From: Streptomyces odontomachi
GTDB taxonomy: Bacteria; Actinomycetota; Actinomycetes; Streptomycetales; Streptomycetaceae
NCBI RefSeq assembly: GCF_024435355.1
Contig: NZ_JAMJWG010000002.1
Span: 186,001 to 250,000 of the forward strand
Direction of reading: 5' to 3'
Length of the DNA: 64,000 nt
Shown here: in pieces, positions 44,217 to 53,340 of the stretch
Numbering within the stretch: position 1 is the first letter of the stretch
Layout of the letters: each line of letters starts with the position of its first letter
Program-made: the position numbers and the translations under genes
The notes under the pieces: model-generated
Seen by the model: the letters and a program-made list of their open reading frames with translations, nothing else
What the model was told of the DNA's origin: nothing
Database searches by the model: none

Positions 44217-45800
44217 TCACTCCCCCTGGACCGGAGCCGGCGGCGGCACCGGCGCCCCTGCCGGCGGGGGCACCTTGGCGTACCCGCCGCCGATCGTGGC
44301 GGCCTCAGCGCGCGGTGCGGGCACCGTCGTGCCGCCGGCGCCCTCGGAGGGCAGCACCGCGTCACGCGCCGTGCCCGGGTCCCAGCCGGTGAGCACGACG
44401 CGCTTTTGGACCACGATCGCTGCGCCCAGCACCACCGCGCCGACCAGCAGCATCAGTACGGCTCCGGCAACGTCGCCGGCCTTGGCGGCGTTGCCGACGA
44501 CGGCGCCGAACCAGCCGAAGTCGGCGTCGCCGAAGGTGGTGTTGGCCTTGCCGAAGTCGCCGAGGACCTTCAGCAGCAGGGCGGGCAGGAAGGTGATCAG
44601 CACGCCGTTGACGAAGGAGCCCACGGCGGCGCCGCGCCGGCCACCGGTCGCGTTCCCGTACACGCCCGCGGCGCCACCGGTGAAGAAGTGCGGCACGAGA
44701 CCGGGCAGCACCAGGGCGAGTCCGAACGCCGGGTGGAAGATCCAACCGAGCAGCCCCAGGCTGACCAGACCGCCGGCGAAGCTGCACAGGAAGCCGATGA
44801 GGACGGCGTTCTGCGCGTAGGGGAAGACGATCGGTGCGTCCAGGGCGGGCACCGCGCCCGGCACCAGTCGCTCCGCGATGCCCCGGAAGGCCGGCACCAG
44901 CTCCGCGAGGATGGTGCGCACACCGAAGAGGATCACGGCGACCGCGATGCCGAACTGCAACCCCTGCATCAGCGACTGCATCACGTAGTTCCCGACGCCG
45001 GTCGCCGCGCCGCTGCCGTTGCTCGCGAACGCCTTGAACGCCTCGGCCCTGCCGACCTTGCCGAGGTAGACCAGCGCCATGATCACGTACAGCAGCACCA
45101 TGGACAGCGCCGTGGCGACCATGGAGTCCCGCAGGAAGCGCAGGCCCTCGGGCAGCTTCATGTCCTCGGTGCTCCGGCTGCGCCTGCCCACCAGCCGGCC
45201 GGTGGCACCCGCCGCGATGTAGCCGGCGCTGCCGAAGTGGCCGATGGCGATGGTGTCGTTGCCGGTGACCCGCTTGGTCCAGGGGTGCGCGAAGGCAGGC
45301 ATCGCCACCAGCATGATGCCGAGCAGCGCGCCCCCGACGACCACCACGAGCCAGGACGGCTGCCCCGCGCTGGCCAGCACCATCGTCAGCAGGGTCGCCA
45401 TGAACAGCATGTGGTGCCCGGTGAGGAAGACGTAGCGCAGCGGCGTGAAGCGCGCCAACGCCAGGCTGACGGCGAAGCCTAGGATCATCAACCACGCCAC
45501 CCGGGCCCCGTACTGCTGCTGCGCGATGCCGACGATGGCCTCGTTGGTCGGGATCACGCCGTGCGCGCCGGTGGCGCCCTGGATCATCACGCCGAGCGGC
45601 GCCAGGGAGCCGGTGACGAGCGTCGCCCCGGCGTTGATCAGCAGGAACCCGAGCGTCGCCTTGATCCCGCCGCCGACCACCTGCCCCGCGGACCGGCGCA
45701 GCGCCAGCAGTCCGGCCGCCGTGATCAGTCCCACCAGGTAGGGCGGCTGGCTGAGGATGTCGTTGACGAGGAACTTGGCGAGGGCGACGAGCCAGTCCAT
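44217..45800 (-). CDS. ulaA: PTS ascorbate-type transporter, IIC component
   Basis: A 527-aa membrane protein of the UlaA/SgaT family (PTS EIIC, ascorbate/galactitol superfamily). Characteristic segments are QPPYLVGLITAAGLL, LGFLLINAGATL, PTNEAIVGIAQQQYG and VFPYAQNAVLIGFLCS. It would bring in L-ascorbate or a related sugar acid with phosphorylation by the fused IIA-IIB protein encoded 15 bp upstream. The C-terminal Pro-rich tail is unusual. No ulaG-like lactonase gene is nearby, so the substrate is not confirmed. Confidence 0.88.
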   Translation of the reverse strand: MDWLVALAKFLVNDILSQPPYLVGLITAAGLLALRRSAGQVVGGGIKATLGFLLINAGATLVTGSLAPLGVMIQGATGAHGVIPTNEAIVGIAQQQYGARVAWLMILGFAVSLALARFTPLRYVFLTGHHMLFMATLLTMVLASAGQPSWLVVVVGGALLGIMLVAMPAFAHPWTKRVTGNDTIAIGHFGSAGYIAAGATGRLVGRRSRSTEDMKLPEGLRFLRDSMVATALSMVLLYVIMALVYLGKVGRAEAFKAFASNGSGAATGVGNYVMQSLMQGLQFGIAVAVILFGVRTILAELVPAFRGIAERLVPGAVPALDAPIVFPYAQNAVLIGFLCSFAGGLVSLGLLGWIFHPAFGLALVLPGLVPHFFTGGAAGVYGNATGGRRGAAVGSFVNGVLITFLPALLLKVLGDFGKANTTFGDADFGWFGAVVGNAAKAGDVAGAVLMLLVGAVVLGAAIVVQKRVVLTGWDPGTARDAVLPSEGAGGTTVPAPRAEAATIGGGYAKVPPPAGAPVPPPAPVQGE

Positions 45801-45815
45801 GAGTGTGATAGCCCC

Positions 45816-46688
45816 TCAGACGTCGTAGGTGTCCCGCAGGACGCGGTCTGCCTCGGTGGTGCTGGTGAAGTCCGTCACCACCTTGACGGGCACGCCGACG
45901 TCCCCCAGCGTTCTGGCGATCTCCCCGGAGGTCATGATGGCGACGGCCTCGGACGCCTTGCCGCGGGCCGAGACGGTGTCGGTGGCCTCCACGGTGACGT
46001 ACCGGGACCAGCCCCAACGCTCGAGCACCTGCTCCAGCGTGTTCTTCAGGAACAGGCTGGTGCCCAGGCCGTTGCCGCACACCGTGATGATCTTGTGCGG
46101 CTCGGACCCGGCACCACCGGCGGACCGCCGCCCCGCCCCCGTGTCCCTGCTCGCCGGGGGCACGCTCTCCCCGGCGCCGCCCTCCCGGGCCGCGCCACGC
46201 GCCGCCCCCTCCGGCGCGGCGGTGCCGGACGTGCTGCCGGTCGCCGCGCCGAGTACGGCGCGCAGTGCCGCGGGGGTGGACGCGTCCCGCAGCGCCTGCG
46301 CCATGCCGGGGTCGGCGAGCAGTCTCGCCAGGGAAGCCATGGCTGCGGTGTGCTCGCTCGCGTCCCGCGCGGCGAGGGCCACCACCAGGTCCACCGGGTC
46401 GTTGGTCTCGTGACCGAACTCCACGGGTGCCGCGAGGCGCACCCAGGACATGCCGGTGCGCAGCACCGCGGGAGACGGCCGGGCGTGCGCGAAGGCGAAG
46501 CCGGGCGCCAGGACGATGTACGGCCCGTTCTCCGTCACGTTGCCGATCATCTCCGCCGTGTACGCGTCCGTACAGGTCCCGGCGGCGACCATCAGCTCGC
46601 CGGCAACGGTGATCGCCTGCCGCCAGTCGTCCACCGCCGCGTCGAGGCGCACGGCGTCGGCCGGAAGCAGCTCAGTCAGCTCTGCCAT
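45816..46688 (-). CDS. Fused PTS IIA-IIB protein, ascorbate type
   Basis: A 290-aa protein joining two PTS domains. The IIA domain (about residues 1-145) carries the phosphorylated His68 in FAFAHARPS. The IIB domain (about 198-290) carries the Cys204 phosphosite in TVCGNGLGTS. A Gly/Ala/Ser-rich linker (about 148-197) joins them. The order IIA-IIB in one chain is found in some actinobacteria. It is the first gene of a two-gene operon with the IIC gene. It needs HPr and EI encoded elsewhere. Confidence 0.88.
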   Translation of the reverse strand: MAELTELLPADAVRLDAAVDDWRQAITVAGELMVAAGTCTDAYTAEMIGNVTENGPYIVLAPGFAFAHARPSPAVLRTGMSWVRLAAPVEFGHETNDPVDLVVALAARDASEHTAAMASLARLLADPGMAQALRDASTPAALRAVLGAATGSTSGTAAPEGAARGAAREGGAGESVPPASRDTGAGRRSAGGAGSEPHKIITVCGNGLGTSLFLKNTLEQVLERWGWSRYVTVEATDTVSARGKASEAVAIMTSGEIARTLGDVGVPVKVVTDFTSTTEADRVLRDTYDV

Positions 46689-46807
46689 GCGGGGGATCTT
46701 TCCACGGACCGGCCGCCCGGCCCACCCCCTGTGCGCCTCCCACCTGCGGGATCGTCCGGTACAAAGCGCCACACGCGGCACGCTTCGCCGAGCGGGGCGC
46801 GGCAGGG

Positions 46808-48130
46808 TCACCAGGCGACCGGCAGCTCCCGCGGGCCGCGGATGAAGCCCTTGCTCTGGAACGTGATCTCCTCGGCCGGCACGGCGAGCCTGAGCCGCGG
46901 GAACCGCTCGAGCAGTGCGGCGAGCATCACCTCCGACTCCATGCGGGCCATCATCGCGCCCATGCAGTGGTGCGGGCCGTGCCCGAACGACAGATGGGCG
47001 ACGCCCGCACGGTCGAAGTCGAGCGCGTCCGGGTCGGCGAAGACCTCGGGGTCGCGGTTGGCGGCGAGATAGGACGCGTAGACCGCCTCGCCGGCGCGGA
47101 TGCGCACGCCGCCCACCTCGACGTCCTCGGTGGCGATGCGGGGCAGGCCCACGCCGTTCCGGTGCGGGATGTGCCGCAGCAGCTCGTCGACGGCGGCCGG
47201 CAGCAGGGCCGGTTCCGTGCGCAGCCGGTCCAGCTGCTCGGGGTGCGTGAGCAGCATGTAGACCATGTTGGCGCTGTTGTAGCGCACCGCGTGCGCCCCG
47301 CTGACGAGGATGGCGGTGGCCAACGAGACCGCCTCCGCCTCGTTGATGTCGCCGGCCTGCCAGGCCTGCGCCAGCACCGCTGCCAGGTCGTCAGCCTCGC
47401 TGTCGAACCTGCTGCGCAGCAGGTCGGTGATGTAGGCGGTGACCTCCCCCTTGGCGGCGTTGCTCGCCGCCGCGCCACGCCCGGTCGAGAGGATCACGTC
47501 GGGCCAGGCGCTCACCCGCACGCGCTCCCGCTCGTCGATGCCGAGCAGGTCGCAGACCACGGACAGCGGCAGCGGGCCGTGCAGGTGCGTCATGAGGTCG
47601 GCCGGCGAGCCCTGTTCGGCCATGGTGTCGAGCAGCTCGCCGACGGTCTGCTGCGCCATCGGGCGCAGCCGCTTCATGTGCTGCCCGGTGAAGGCCTTGT
47701 TCACGATCTTGCGCAGCTTGGTGTGGTAGGGCGGGTCGGCGTAGTTGAGCCCGGCCGGCGAGGCGACACGATGGCCGGACATGGCCGTCACGGTCGCGTC
47801 GACGAGGGCGGTGCGGCTGAACCGGGGGTCGGAGGTGACGAACTTGACGTCCTGGTAGCGGGTGACCACCCACGCGTCGTGGTCCGTGGAGAAGGGCAGC
47901 CTGATGCGCGCCACGGGCTCGTCGCGCAGCAGTTCGTGCAGGAGCGGGTCGAACTGGAGCGCGGGCAGGTCGTCGACGGCCCAGGCCCGTGCGGAGTCCC
48001 GGCCGCCGGCGGCCGGGGCGGCCGGTGACGTGGCGGGGGCTGCGGGCGCGGTGGAGTCGGGCGGGGTGCCGGCGGGCGACGCGGCGGAGGCCGGCCCCGG
48101 CCGGGCGGGCTGGGTCGGCTGGGTGGTCAT
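46808..48130 (-). CDS. Cytochrome P450 with atypical I-helix
   Basis: A 440-aa bacterial P450. The haem loop is [11 protein letters not shown] with the Cys ligand. The K-helix ExxR is in DELLRHIP. The I-helix, normally AGxxT, reads [10 protein letters not shown], so the conserved oxygen-activating Thr is missing. The N-terminal 50 residues are Pro/Ala-rich and disordered. Such P450s occur in antibiotic pathways acting on carrier-bound or unusual substrates. The ATG at 48130 is used. No ferredoxin gene is next to it. Confidence 0.88.
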   Translation of the reverse strand: MTTQPTQPARPGPASAASPAGTPPDSTAPAAPATSPAAPAAGGRDSARAWAVDDLPALQFDPLLHELLRDEPVARIRLPFSTDHDAWVVTRYQDVKFVTSDPRFSRTALVDATVTAMSGHRVASPAGLNYADPPYHTKLRKIVNKAFTGQHMKRLRPMAQQTVGELLDTMAEQGSPADLMTHLHGPLPLSVVCDLLGIDERERVRVSAWPDVILSTGRGAAASNAAKGEVTAYITDLLRSRFDSEADDLAAVLAQAWQAGDINEAEAVSLATAILVSGAHAVRYNSANMVYMLLTHPEQLDRLRTEPALLPAAVDELLRHIPHRNGVGLPRIATEDVEVGGVRIRAGEAVYASYLAANRDPEVFADPDALDFDRAGVAHLSFGHGPHHCMGAMMARMESEVMLAALLERFPRLRLAVPAEEITFQSKGFIRGPRELPVAW

Positions 48131-48450
48131 GGGATACGCCTCCCGGTGCTGCTCCCGCGGCCACGGTGCCGGCCGCCGTCGTGAAGGGCACGGCCGACGG
48201 ACCGCACCCCGTGTCCGGTATGCCTTCCCTGACCACGCACGCGCCGAGCGCCAGGGCGCCCCCTGCCGCCCGAACGGAGCACCCCGGACCACGCCCACCC
48301 GGCGCCGCGCACCGGCCAGGCATGATGGTGGCCCGGCGCGCGTGGCTGGCCCGGCGGTACCGTGCGCTGGCGGGCGGTGCCCGCCGTGACGGCCCGGGGC
48401 GTACGCCGGGCGCGAGGTGTGCCAGGCGACCGAGCAGGAGAGGCGTGCAG
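48131..48450. other. 320-bp divergent region, P450 / oxidoreductase
   Basis: It separates the minus-strand P450 from the plus-strand oxidoreductase and should carry both promoters. I see no clear operator or repeat; the open frames crossing it look like shadow frames. Confidence 0.5.
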
Positions 48451-49464
48451 GTGAGTGACCTACTGGGAGTGGCCGTCCTCGGGGCGGGCCACATGGGTGC
48501 CGACCACATCCGGCGCATCGACCAGAGCATCAGCGGAGCCCGGATCGTGGCGGCGGCCGACCCGGACGCCGGGCGGGTCGAGGCCGCGGCGGCCGGGATC
48601 AGGGGAGCGTCGCTGCACACCGATCCGCTGGCGGCACTGGACGTACCCGGCGTCGAGGCGGTCCTGATCGCCTCCCCCGGTCCGTCCCACGAGGAGGCGC
48701 TCCTCGCGGCCTTCGAACGCGGGCTGCCGGTGCTGTGCGAGAAGCCGATGACCCCGGACACCGCGGGTGCGCTGCGGGTGATGGCGGCCGAAGCCAAGGT
48801 GGGCCGGCGCCTGGTGCAGGTCGGGTTCATGCGCCGCTACGACGCCGAGTACCTGCGTCTGAAGGCACTGCTGGACGCCGGGCGGCTGGGCCGGGTGCTG
48901 ATGCTGCACTGCACGCACCGCAACGTGTCCTCGCCGGCCGGGTTCACCTCGGCGATGATGATCGACAGTTCCGTCTCGCACGAGATCGACGCGAGCCGTT
49001 GGTTGCTCGGCCAGGAGATCACCGCGGTCTCGGTCCTGCGGCCGCAGCCCTCTTCGGGTGCTCCCGAGGGACTGCTCGATCCACAGCTGGTGCTCTTCGA
49101 GACGTCCGGGGGTGCCGTGGTGGACGTGGAGATCTTCGTCAACTGCGGCTTCGGCTACCAGGTGCGGTGCGAGGCGGTCGGCGAGACGGGCAGTGCCCGC
49201 ATCGGTGATGCGCGCACCATGGTGGTGGAGACCGAGGGCAGCACGCGGGAGGAGATCCCGCAGGACTATCTGGTGCGGTTCGTGGACGCCTACGACCGCG
49301 AGGTTCAGGCCTGGGTGGACGCCGCCCGCAAGGGGATCGTGACGGGCCCCAGCGCGTGGGACGGATATGCCACGGCCGCGGTGGCGCAGGCCGGTGTACG
49401 CGCCCAGCGAGACGGCGCCCGGGTCGCCGTCCACCTGGAGGAACGGCCCGCCCTGTATTGCTGA
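48451..49464 (+). CDS. Gfo/Idh/MocA oxidoreductase, inositol 2-dehydrogenase-like
   Basis: A 337-aa NAD-dependent oxidoreductase. The Rossmann motif [15 protein letters not shown] is at the N-terminus. The conserved CEKPM with the catalytic Lys lies at about residue 97. The C-terminal [17 protein letters not shown] and the FMRRYDAEY element are typical of inositol 2-dehydrogenase (IolG) members. GTG at 48451 is the chosen start, behind AGGAG. Its own catabolic operon is not present here. Confidence 0.85.
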   Translation: MSDLLGVAVLGAGHMGADHIRRIDQSISGARIVAAADPDAGRVEAAAAGIRGASLHTDPLAALDVPGVEAVLIASPGPSHEEALLAAFERGLPVLCEKPMTPDTAGALRVMAAEAKVGRRLVQVGFMRRYDAEYLRLKALLDAGRLGRVLMLHCTHRNVSSPAGFTSAMMIDSSVSHEIDASRWLLGQEITAVSVLRPQPSSGAPEGLLDPQLVLFETSGGAVVDVEIFVNCGFGYQVRCEAVGETGSARIGDARTMVVETEGSTREEIPQDYLVRFVDAYDREVQAWVDAARKGIVTGPSAWDGYATAAVAQAGVRAQRDGARVAVHLEERPALYC

Positions 49465-49936
49465 CGGCGGCCTGGGCACGCCACTATCCGGGACTCTGGC
49501 ATATGCCGAATGCACCTCGGAAGTGGATTGTGCCAAAGCCCTTACGCGGCGTCCGGGGCTGTGCCAGAGTCATCCTCAGCCCTTCTCGCCGTACTCGTGG
49601 TGCCGGACGCAGTTCATGGCCGGACGGCCGGCATCCCAGCGGTGTCCCGGAGGGGTCGAGTCCCTGTTCGGCGCTGGCGAGAGCACGGCTTCGTGAGAGC
49701 GGGGCCGAGTGACGTCGGTGATCTGCGCGCCGGCCGCCGCGTGCGAGCGAGACCCGTGACTCGCTCAGCGTCGGTGGTGCGCGCAGGACCGTGCGCGGGC
49801 TCGCGGTCGAGCCGCAGGAAGCCGTGCCATCTCTGTGACTGGTTTCCCGCGGCTCCCGCGCATGCCCCCGAGCCCGCCCCGTCGCTCCTGGGCGAGTGGG
49901 GCGAGGATGACGCGGTGGTGGCCGCTTGCCGCGCGG
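49465..49936. other. 472-bp convergent gap with repeated TGCCA elements
   Basis: Two convergent genes end here, so no promoter is needed, yet the first 110 bp look like a regulatory region. CTCTGGCATATGCC (49494-49507), TTGTGCCAAAG (49528-49538) and GCTGTGCCAGAG (49558-49569) share a TGCCA(A/G)AG core. A 26-codon ORF at 49616 has no ribosome site. The rest shows nothing. Confidence 0.5.
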
Positions 49937-51469
49937 TCAGGCCCGGGCGGTGTCCCGGGGCTTGTCCACGGTGACCCGTGCCGATGGCTTCGGCAGGGCG
50001 TGCTCGATCTCCTCCCGCAGGTCGTCGATCTTCGAGTAGCCGGCGTACCGCCCGGTCAGGCGGTACATCTCACGCAGCCGGTCCCAGGTGCGCGACGAGG
50101 AGTTGGAACCCATCGACACCAGGGCGAGCCGCGCGTAGGCGTCCGCCTGCTCGGGGTCGTCGGCGATGAAGCAGGACGAGGCGAGGGTGAGGTAGTCGAA
50201 GATCTGCGAACGCTGCCGTCCCTTGCTCCGCAGGTCCAGGGCCAGTTGGGCGTGGTGCTGCGCGGTGCCGGCTGCCGCCGGCTCGTGCTCGGCGAGGGTG
50301 CGGTAGGCGAGGGCCTGCATGCCGTGCAGGTCCGCCTCGTCGAACATCTGCATCCAACTCGGCGGCGGCCCCTCGCCCTTGTCGGAGACGAAGAGCTGCT
50401 CCGCCACGCCGAGGGTGCGCCGCATGGCCTGGCCGTGTCCCATCGAGGCCTGGGCCCAGGCCTCGATGGTGCAGAGCATGGCCTTGGTGCGCGGCAGGGT
50501 CTCCTCGCCGGAGCCGGAGGTGGCGAGCTTCATCAGGTCCAGGGCGTCGTCGGGCTGGCCGAGGTGCACCATCTGGCGGGCGGCCCGGGACAGCGCCTCG
50601 CCCGCCCTGGGCCGGTCGCCCCCCTCGCGGGCGGCGTGTGCGGCGATGATGAAGTACTTCTGGGCCGTGGGTTCGAGACCGACGTCGTGCGACATCCAGC
50701 CGGCGAGCACGGCGAGGTTGGCGGCGACGCCCCAGAGCCGCCGCTGGAGGTGGTCGGGGTGGCGGTAGGCGAGCATGCCGCCGACCTCGTTGAGCTGGCC
50801 GACCACCGCCTTGCGTTGCAGTCCGCCGCCGCGAGCCGCGTCCCAGGCGCGGAACACCTCGACGGAGCGTTCCAGTTCCTCGATTTCCTGGGACCCGATC
50901 GGGGCGGCCTCGTAGCGGTCGAGGCCGGCGGGGTCGGCGTGTAGGGGATCGGTGTGGAGAGGGGAGTCGGATTGCGGGGAGCGGGGGGCATCGGCCGCGA
51001 GGGCCGGGTCGGTGTGCAGCCAGTCATGCATCGCGCTGCTGAGTACTGATCCTGCGGTGAGCGCGGCACCCGCGCCCACCAAGCCGCGTCGGTTGAGCAT
51101 GAGGTCCATTCCCGTGAATTCGGTGAGGACCGCAGCTGTCCGCTCGGGCGGCCACGGCAGTGGGTCGGGATGCTCTTCACCCCCGTCGTCACGCCGTTTC
51201 GAGGCGCGCCCGTGTCGGACCAGACCGAGGTCCTCGATGGTCACGACACGGCCGAGTTGCTCGGTGAACAGGATCGCCAACACCCGCGGTACCGGATCGC
51301 GCGGGATCTCTCCCATGTCGATCCAACGCCGCACCCGCGAGGTGTCGGTGGCCAGCTGAGGGTGGCCCATGGCGGCCGCCTGCCGGTTCACCAGTCTCGC
51401 GAGTTCACCCTTCGACCAACCGGCGAGACCGAACAGGTCCGCCAGGCGGGTGTTGGGTTGTCCGCTCAC
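49937..51469 (-). CDS. NsdA-like TPR-containing regulator
   Basis: A 510-aa protein of the streptomycete family whose best-known member is the differentiation repressor NsdA. It starts with a helix-turn-helix-like region (TRLADLFGLAGWSKGELARLVNRQAAAMG, SRVRRWIDMGEIPRDPVPRVLA). A variable linker follows, then helical TPR-like repeats from about residue 230 (e.g. QRRLWGVAANLAVLAGWMSHD, AQKYFIIAAHAAREGGDRPRAGEAL). GTG at 51469 is chosen. Whether it is the orthologue of nsdA or a paralogue cannot be settled. It is divergent from a phosphotransferase gene. Confidence 0.8.
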   Translation of the reverse strand: MSGQPNTRLADLFGLAGWSKGELARLVNRQAAAMGHPQLATDTSRVRRWIDMGEIPRDPVPRVLAILFTEQLGRVVTIEDLGLVRHGRASKRRDDGGEEHPDPLPWPPERTAAVLTEFTGMDLMLNRRGLVGAGAALTAGSVLSSAMHDWLHTDPALAADAPRSPQSDSPLHTDPLHADPAGLDRYEAAPIGSQEIEELERSVEVFRAWDAARGGGLQRKAVVGQLNEVGGMLAYRHPDHLQRRLWGVAANLAVLAGWMSHDVGLEPTAQKYFIIAAHAAREGGDRPRAGEALSRAARQMVHLGQPDDALDLMKLATSGSGEETLPRTKAMLCTIEAWAQASMGHGQAMRRTLGVAEQLFVSDKGEGPPPSWMQMFDEADLHGMQALAYRTLAEHEPAAAGTAQHHAQLALDLRSKGRQRSQIFDYLTLASSCFIADDPEQADAYARLALVSMGSNSSSRTWDRLREMYRLTGRYAGYSKIDDLREEIEHALPKPSARVTVDKPRDTARA

Positions 51470-51530
51470 GTCAAGCCCCCAGGTTCTCGGCTGCCTCGAC
51501 AGTAGCCCGCTGGCAGTTGCTGAGCGACTA

Positions 51531-51549
51531 TTCGCCAGGGTTCGCCAGG
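51531..51549. repeat. Two tandem 10-bp repeats upstream of the NsdA-like gene
   Basis: TTCGCCAGGG TTCGCCAGGC: the core TTCGCCAGG repeats at an exact 10-bp spacing, that is one helical turn, about 62 bp before the NsdA-like start. It may be a binding site for a regulator of either divergent gene. Confidence 0.5.
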
Positions 51550-51705
51550 CCCCGCCACATGGTGTGCCAGTGGGCACGGGGTGTCAGGTAGGAGAGCGCC
51601 GCCTGGGCCCGGTGGCCGGGCCGCACTCCCCAGGGTGCCGCCGACGCCGCCGGGGCCGGGTGACGCGAGGGAATTCGCAGGCACACGAAGGGATCTGTTT
51701 CGCCC

Positions 51706-52872
51706 ATGTACGCAGCATCGTCCTCCGTGTCCGCCCCACCCCGGCCGCCGCACCTGCTCCCCCGGCCGCCCCGGACCCGGGAGAACCCCGCGCCGGCGGG
51801 CGGCGGTGTCGCTTCCGTCGACCGTCCCGGCCGGCTGCTCCCCGCCCAGTCGCGCCGGCCCGTCAGGACCGGCCCTTCCCCGCTGAGCGGACGCCTGGAC
51901 CTGTCGGGGCCGCAGGGCGCCCAACTACGCACCTCCATTGCCGCGGTGCAGCGGATCTGCCCCGAGTTCAGCCCCGTCCAGTTGCTGCGCCGCAGCTCGC
52001 GCTCGGTGCTGCTGATCGGCAGCGTCGGCCGGGTCACCGCCGTCGCCAAGTGCTTACTCGACCAGTCCCCCGCCTGGAAGGAGCGCTACGAGCACGAAAT
52101 AGCTGTCTACCGTTCCTTCGTGCGCAACCGCCCGCCCGTGCGGGTGCCCCGGCTGATCGCCGCCGACCCCGCGGGCGGCACGCTGGTGATCGAGCGCGTG
52201 CCGGGACGCACCGCCGCCCTGCAACGGCATCCGGCACCCGTGCCGGCCCGCAGCGAGCTACGGGCCGCCTTGAGCGCCGTGCACCGGCTGGGCCAGTGGC
52301 AGCCTCCGGAGGGCGTCTTCGGCTGCCCCCTGGACTACGGCACGCGGATCTCCCGCTATCACGAACTCGGCCTGCTCACCGACCGTGACCTCGGCGATCT
52401 TCAGAAGCTGCTGCACGGCATCGCCCACACCACGGGCCGCCGCTCGGTGTTGCAGTTCAGCCACGGCGACGCGCTGCTGTCGAACGTGTTGCTGAGCCCG
52501 TCAGGACCGGTCCTGGTCGACTGGGAGCACGCCGGCTGGTACCTGCCCGGCTACGACCTGGCGACGCTGTGGACGGTGCTCGGCGACTCCCCCGAGGCAC
52601 GCCGGCAGATCTCCCAGCTCGCCCAGCTGGCCGGCCCCGTCGCGCGCGATGCGTTCCTGGTGAACCTGATGCTGGTGCTGACCCGCGAGATCCGGACGTA
52701 CGAGACGGCGGTGCAACGTTCGCTGCGCGAGGGCGCCACGCCGCCGCCGGGTCCGGCGGGCGCCTACGCCCCGGCACCGTCCTGCGAGGAGCAGCGCCTA
52801 CTGCTGCGGCGACTGCACGACGACTGCATGCTGGCCCGGCGCGCGGTACGGGCGGCGGTCGGCACGCGCTGA
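51706..52872 (+). CDS. APH-family phosphotransferase with a TTA codon
   Basis: A 388-aa kinase-like protein of the aminoglycoside phosphotransferase family. The catalytic loop is [14 protein letters not shown] (HGD-X4-N) and the metal-binding Asp is in LVDWEHAG. The N-terminal 60 residues are Pro/Arg-rich and probably disordered. Codon 117 (52054-52056) is TTA, so translation should depend on the bldA leucyl-tRNA and be timed to development. It is divergent from the NsdA-like regulator. The substrate is unknown; antibiotic resistance is not implied. The start at 51706 follows GAAGGGATC. Confidence 0.82.
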   Translation: MYAASSSVSAPPRPPHLLPRPPRTRENPAPAGGGVASVDRPGRLLPAQSRRPVRTGPSPLSGRLDLSGPQGAQLRTSIAAVQRICPEFSPVQLLRRSSRSVLLIGSVGRVTAVAKCLLDQSPAWKERYEHEIAVYRSFVRNRPPVRVPRLIAADPAGGTLVIERVPGRTAALQRHPAPVPARSELRAALSAVHRLGQWQPPEGVFGCPLDYGTRISRYHELGLLTDRDLGDLQKLLHGIAHTTGRRSVLQFSHGDALLSNVLLSPSGPVLVDWEHAGWYLPGYDLATLWTVLGDSPEARRQISQLAQLAGPVARDAFLVNLMLVLTREIRTYETAVQRSLREGATPPPGPAGAYAPAPSCEEQRLLLRRLHDDCMLARRAVRAAVGTR

Positions 52873-52960
52873 CGGGTACCCGGGGCGCAGGGCCCCGGTC
52901 CCGCATCCGAACCCACCCGCCCCCGCCAAACAGCCCTCTGAGCACACGCGTGGAGACACA

Positions 52961-52996
52961 CACGCGAACATGCACGGGAACACGCACGCGAACACG
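52961..52996. repeat. Three tandem 12-bp repeats (CACGCGAACACG-like)
   Basis: CACGCGAACATG, CACGGGAACACG and CACGCGAACACG follow each other at 52961-52996, between the phosphotransferase gene and a strong hairpin. Function unknown. Confidence 0.7.
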
Positions 52997-53003
52997 CAAT
53001 CGA

Positions 53004-53050
53004 AACAGCCCCTTGGGACGGTGCCCACCAACCGTCCCGTAGGGGCTGTT
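53004..53050. terminator. Long hairpin after the phosphotransferase gene
   Basis: Arms at 53004-53022 (AACAGCCCC...GACGGT) and 53031-53050 pair over 18-19 bases with one bulge; the loop is 8 nt (GCCCACCA). It lies 130 bp past the stop of the plus-strand gene and about 290 bp before the amidase. A terminator is most likely. Confidence 0.75.
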
Positions 53051-53252
53051 CCCGTCCCACCCCCTCCGTCGCACCCACGCCCCGGCGAGAGCTCTTCGAC
53101 CCCGATGGAGGGCCAACCATTGGTCCACGCCACTGACGCGTCGCAGGCGGTGTCGCCGCCAGTGCGCGCCCCGTCCTTCAGTGCCCGCCCGCCCTCTCTG
53201 ACGTGGGGATATCGCATGTCCTGAGGTCGCGCATCCCGTGTCCGGAGCGTGA

Positions 53253-53281
53253 TTGACGGATGCTCGCCCAGCGGATACGAC
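53253..53281 (+). promoter_or_regulatory. Candidate promoter of the amidase gene
   Basis: TTGACG at 53253-53258 and TACGAC at 53276-53281, spaced by 17 bp, about 60 bp upstream of the amidase start. The -35 is good; the -10 is weak. Confidence 0.45.
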
Positions 53282-53340
53282 TGACGCACGTCCCGGCCCG
53301 AACGCCGCTGCGCACCTGATTCACGTCCCAGGAGGCTGCA

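Noticed and set aside
46808-49464. A secondary-metabolite cluster around the P450
   Set aside because: There is no synthase, carrier protein or tailoring set; the neighbours are a PTS and a Gfo/Idh oxidoreductase.
49616-49696. A 26-codon plus-strand ORF in the convergent gap
   Set aside because: No ribosome site, no conserved-looking sequence, and no fitting context.
53051-53340. A riboswitch (for example the c-di-AMP ydaO type) upstream of the cell-wall amidase
   Set aside because: This class often precedes cell-wall hydrolase genes in Streptomyces, but I cannot find its conserved core in this leader.
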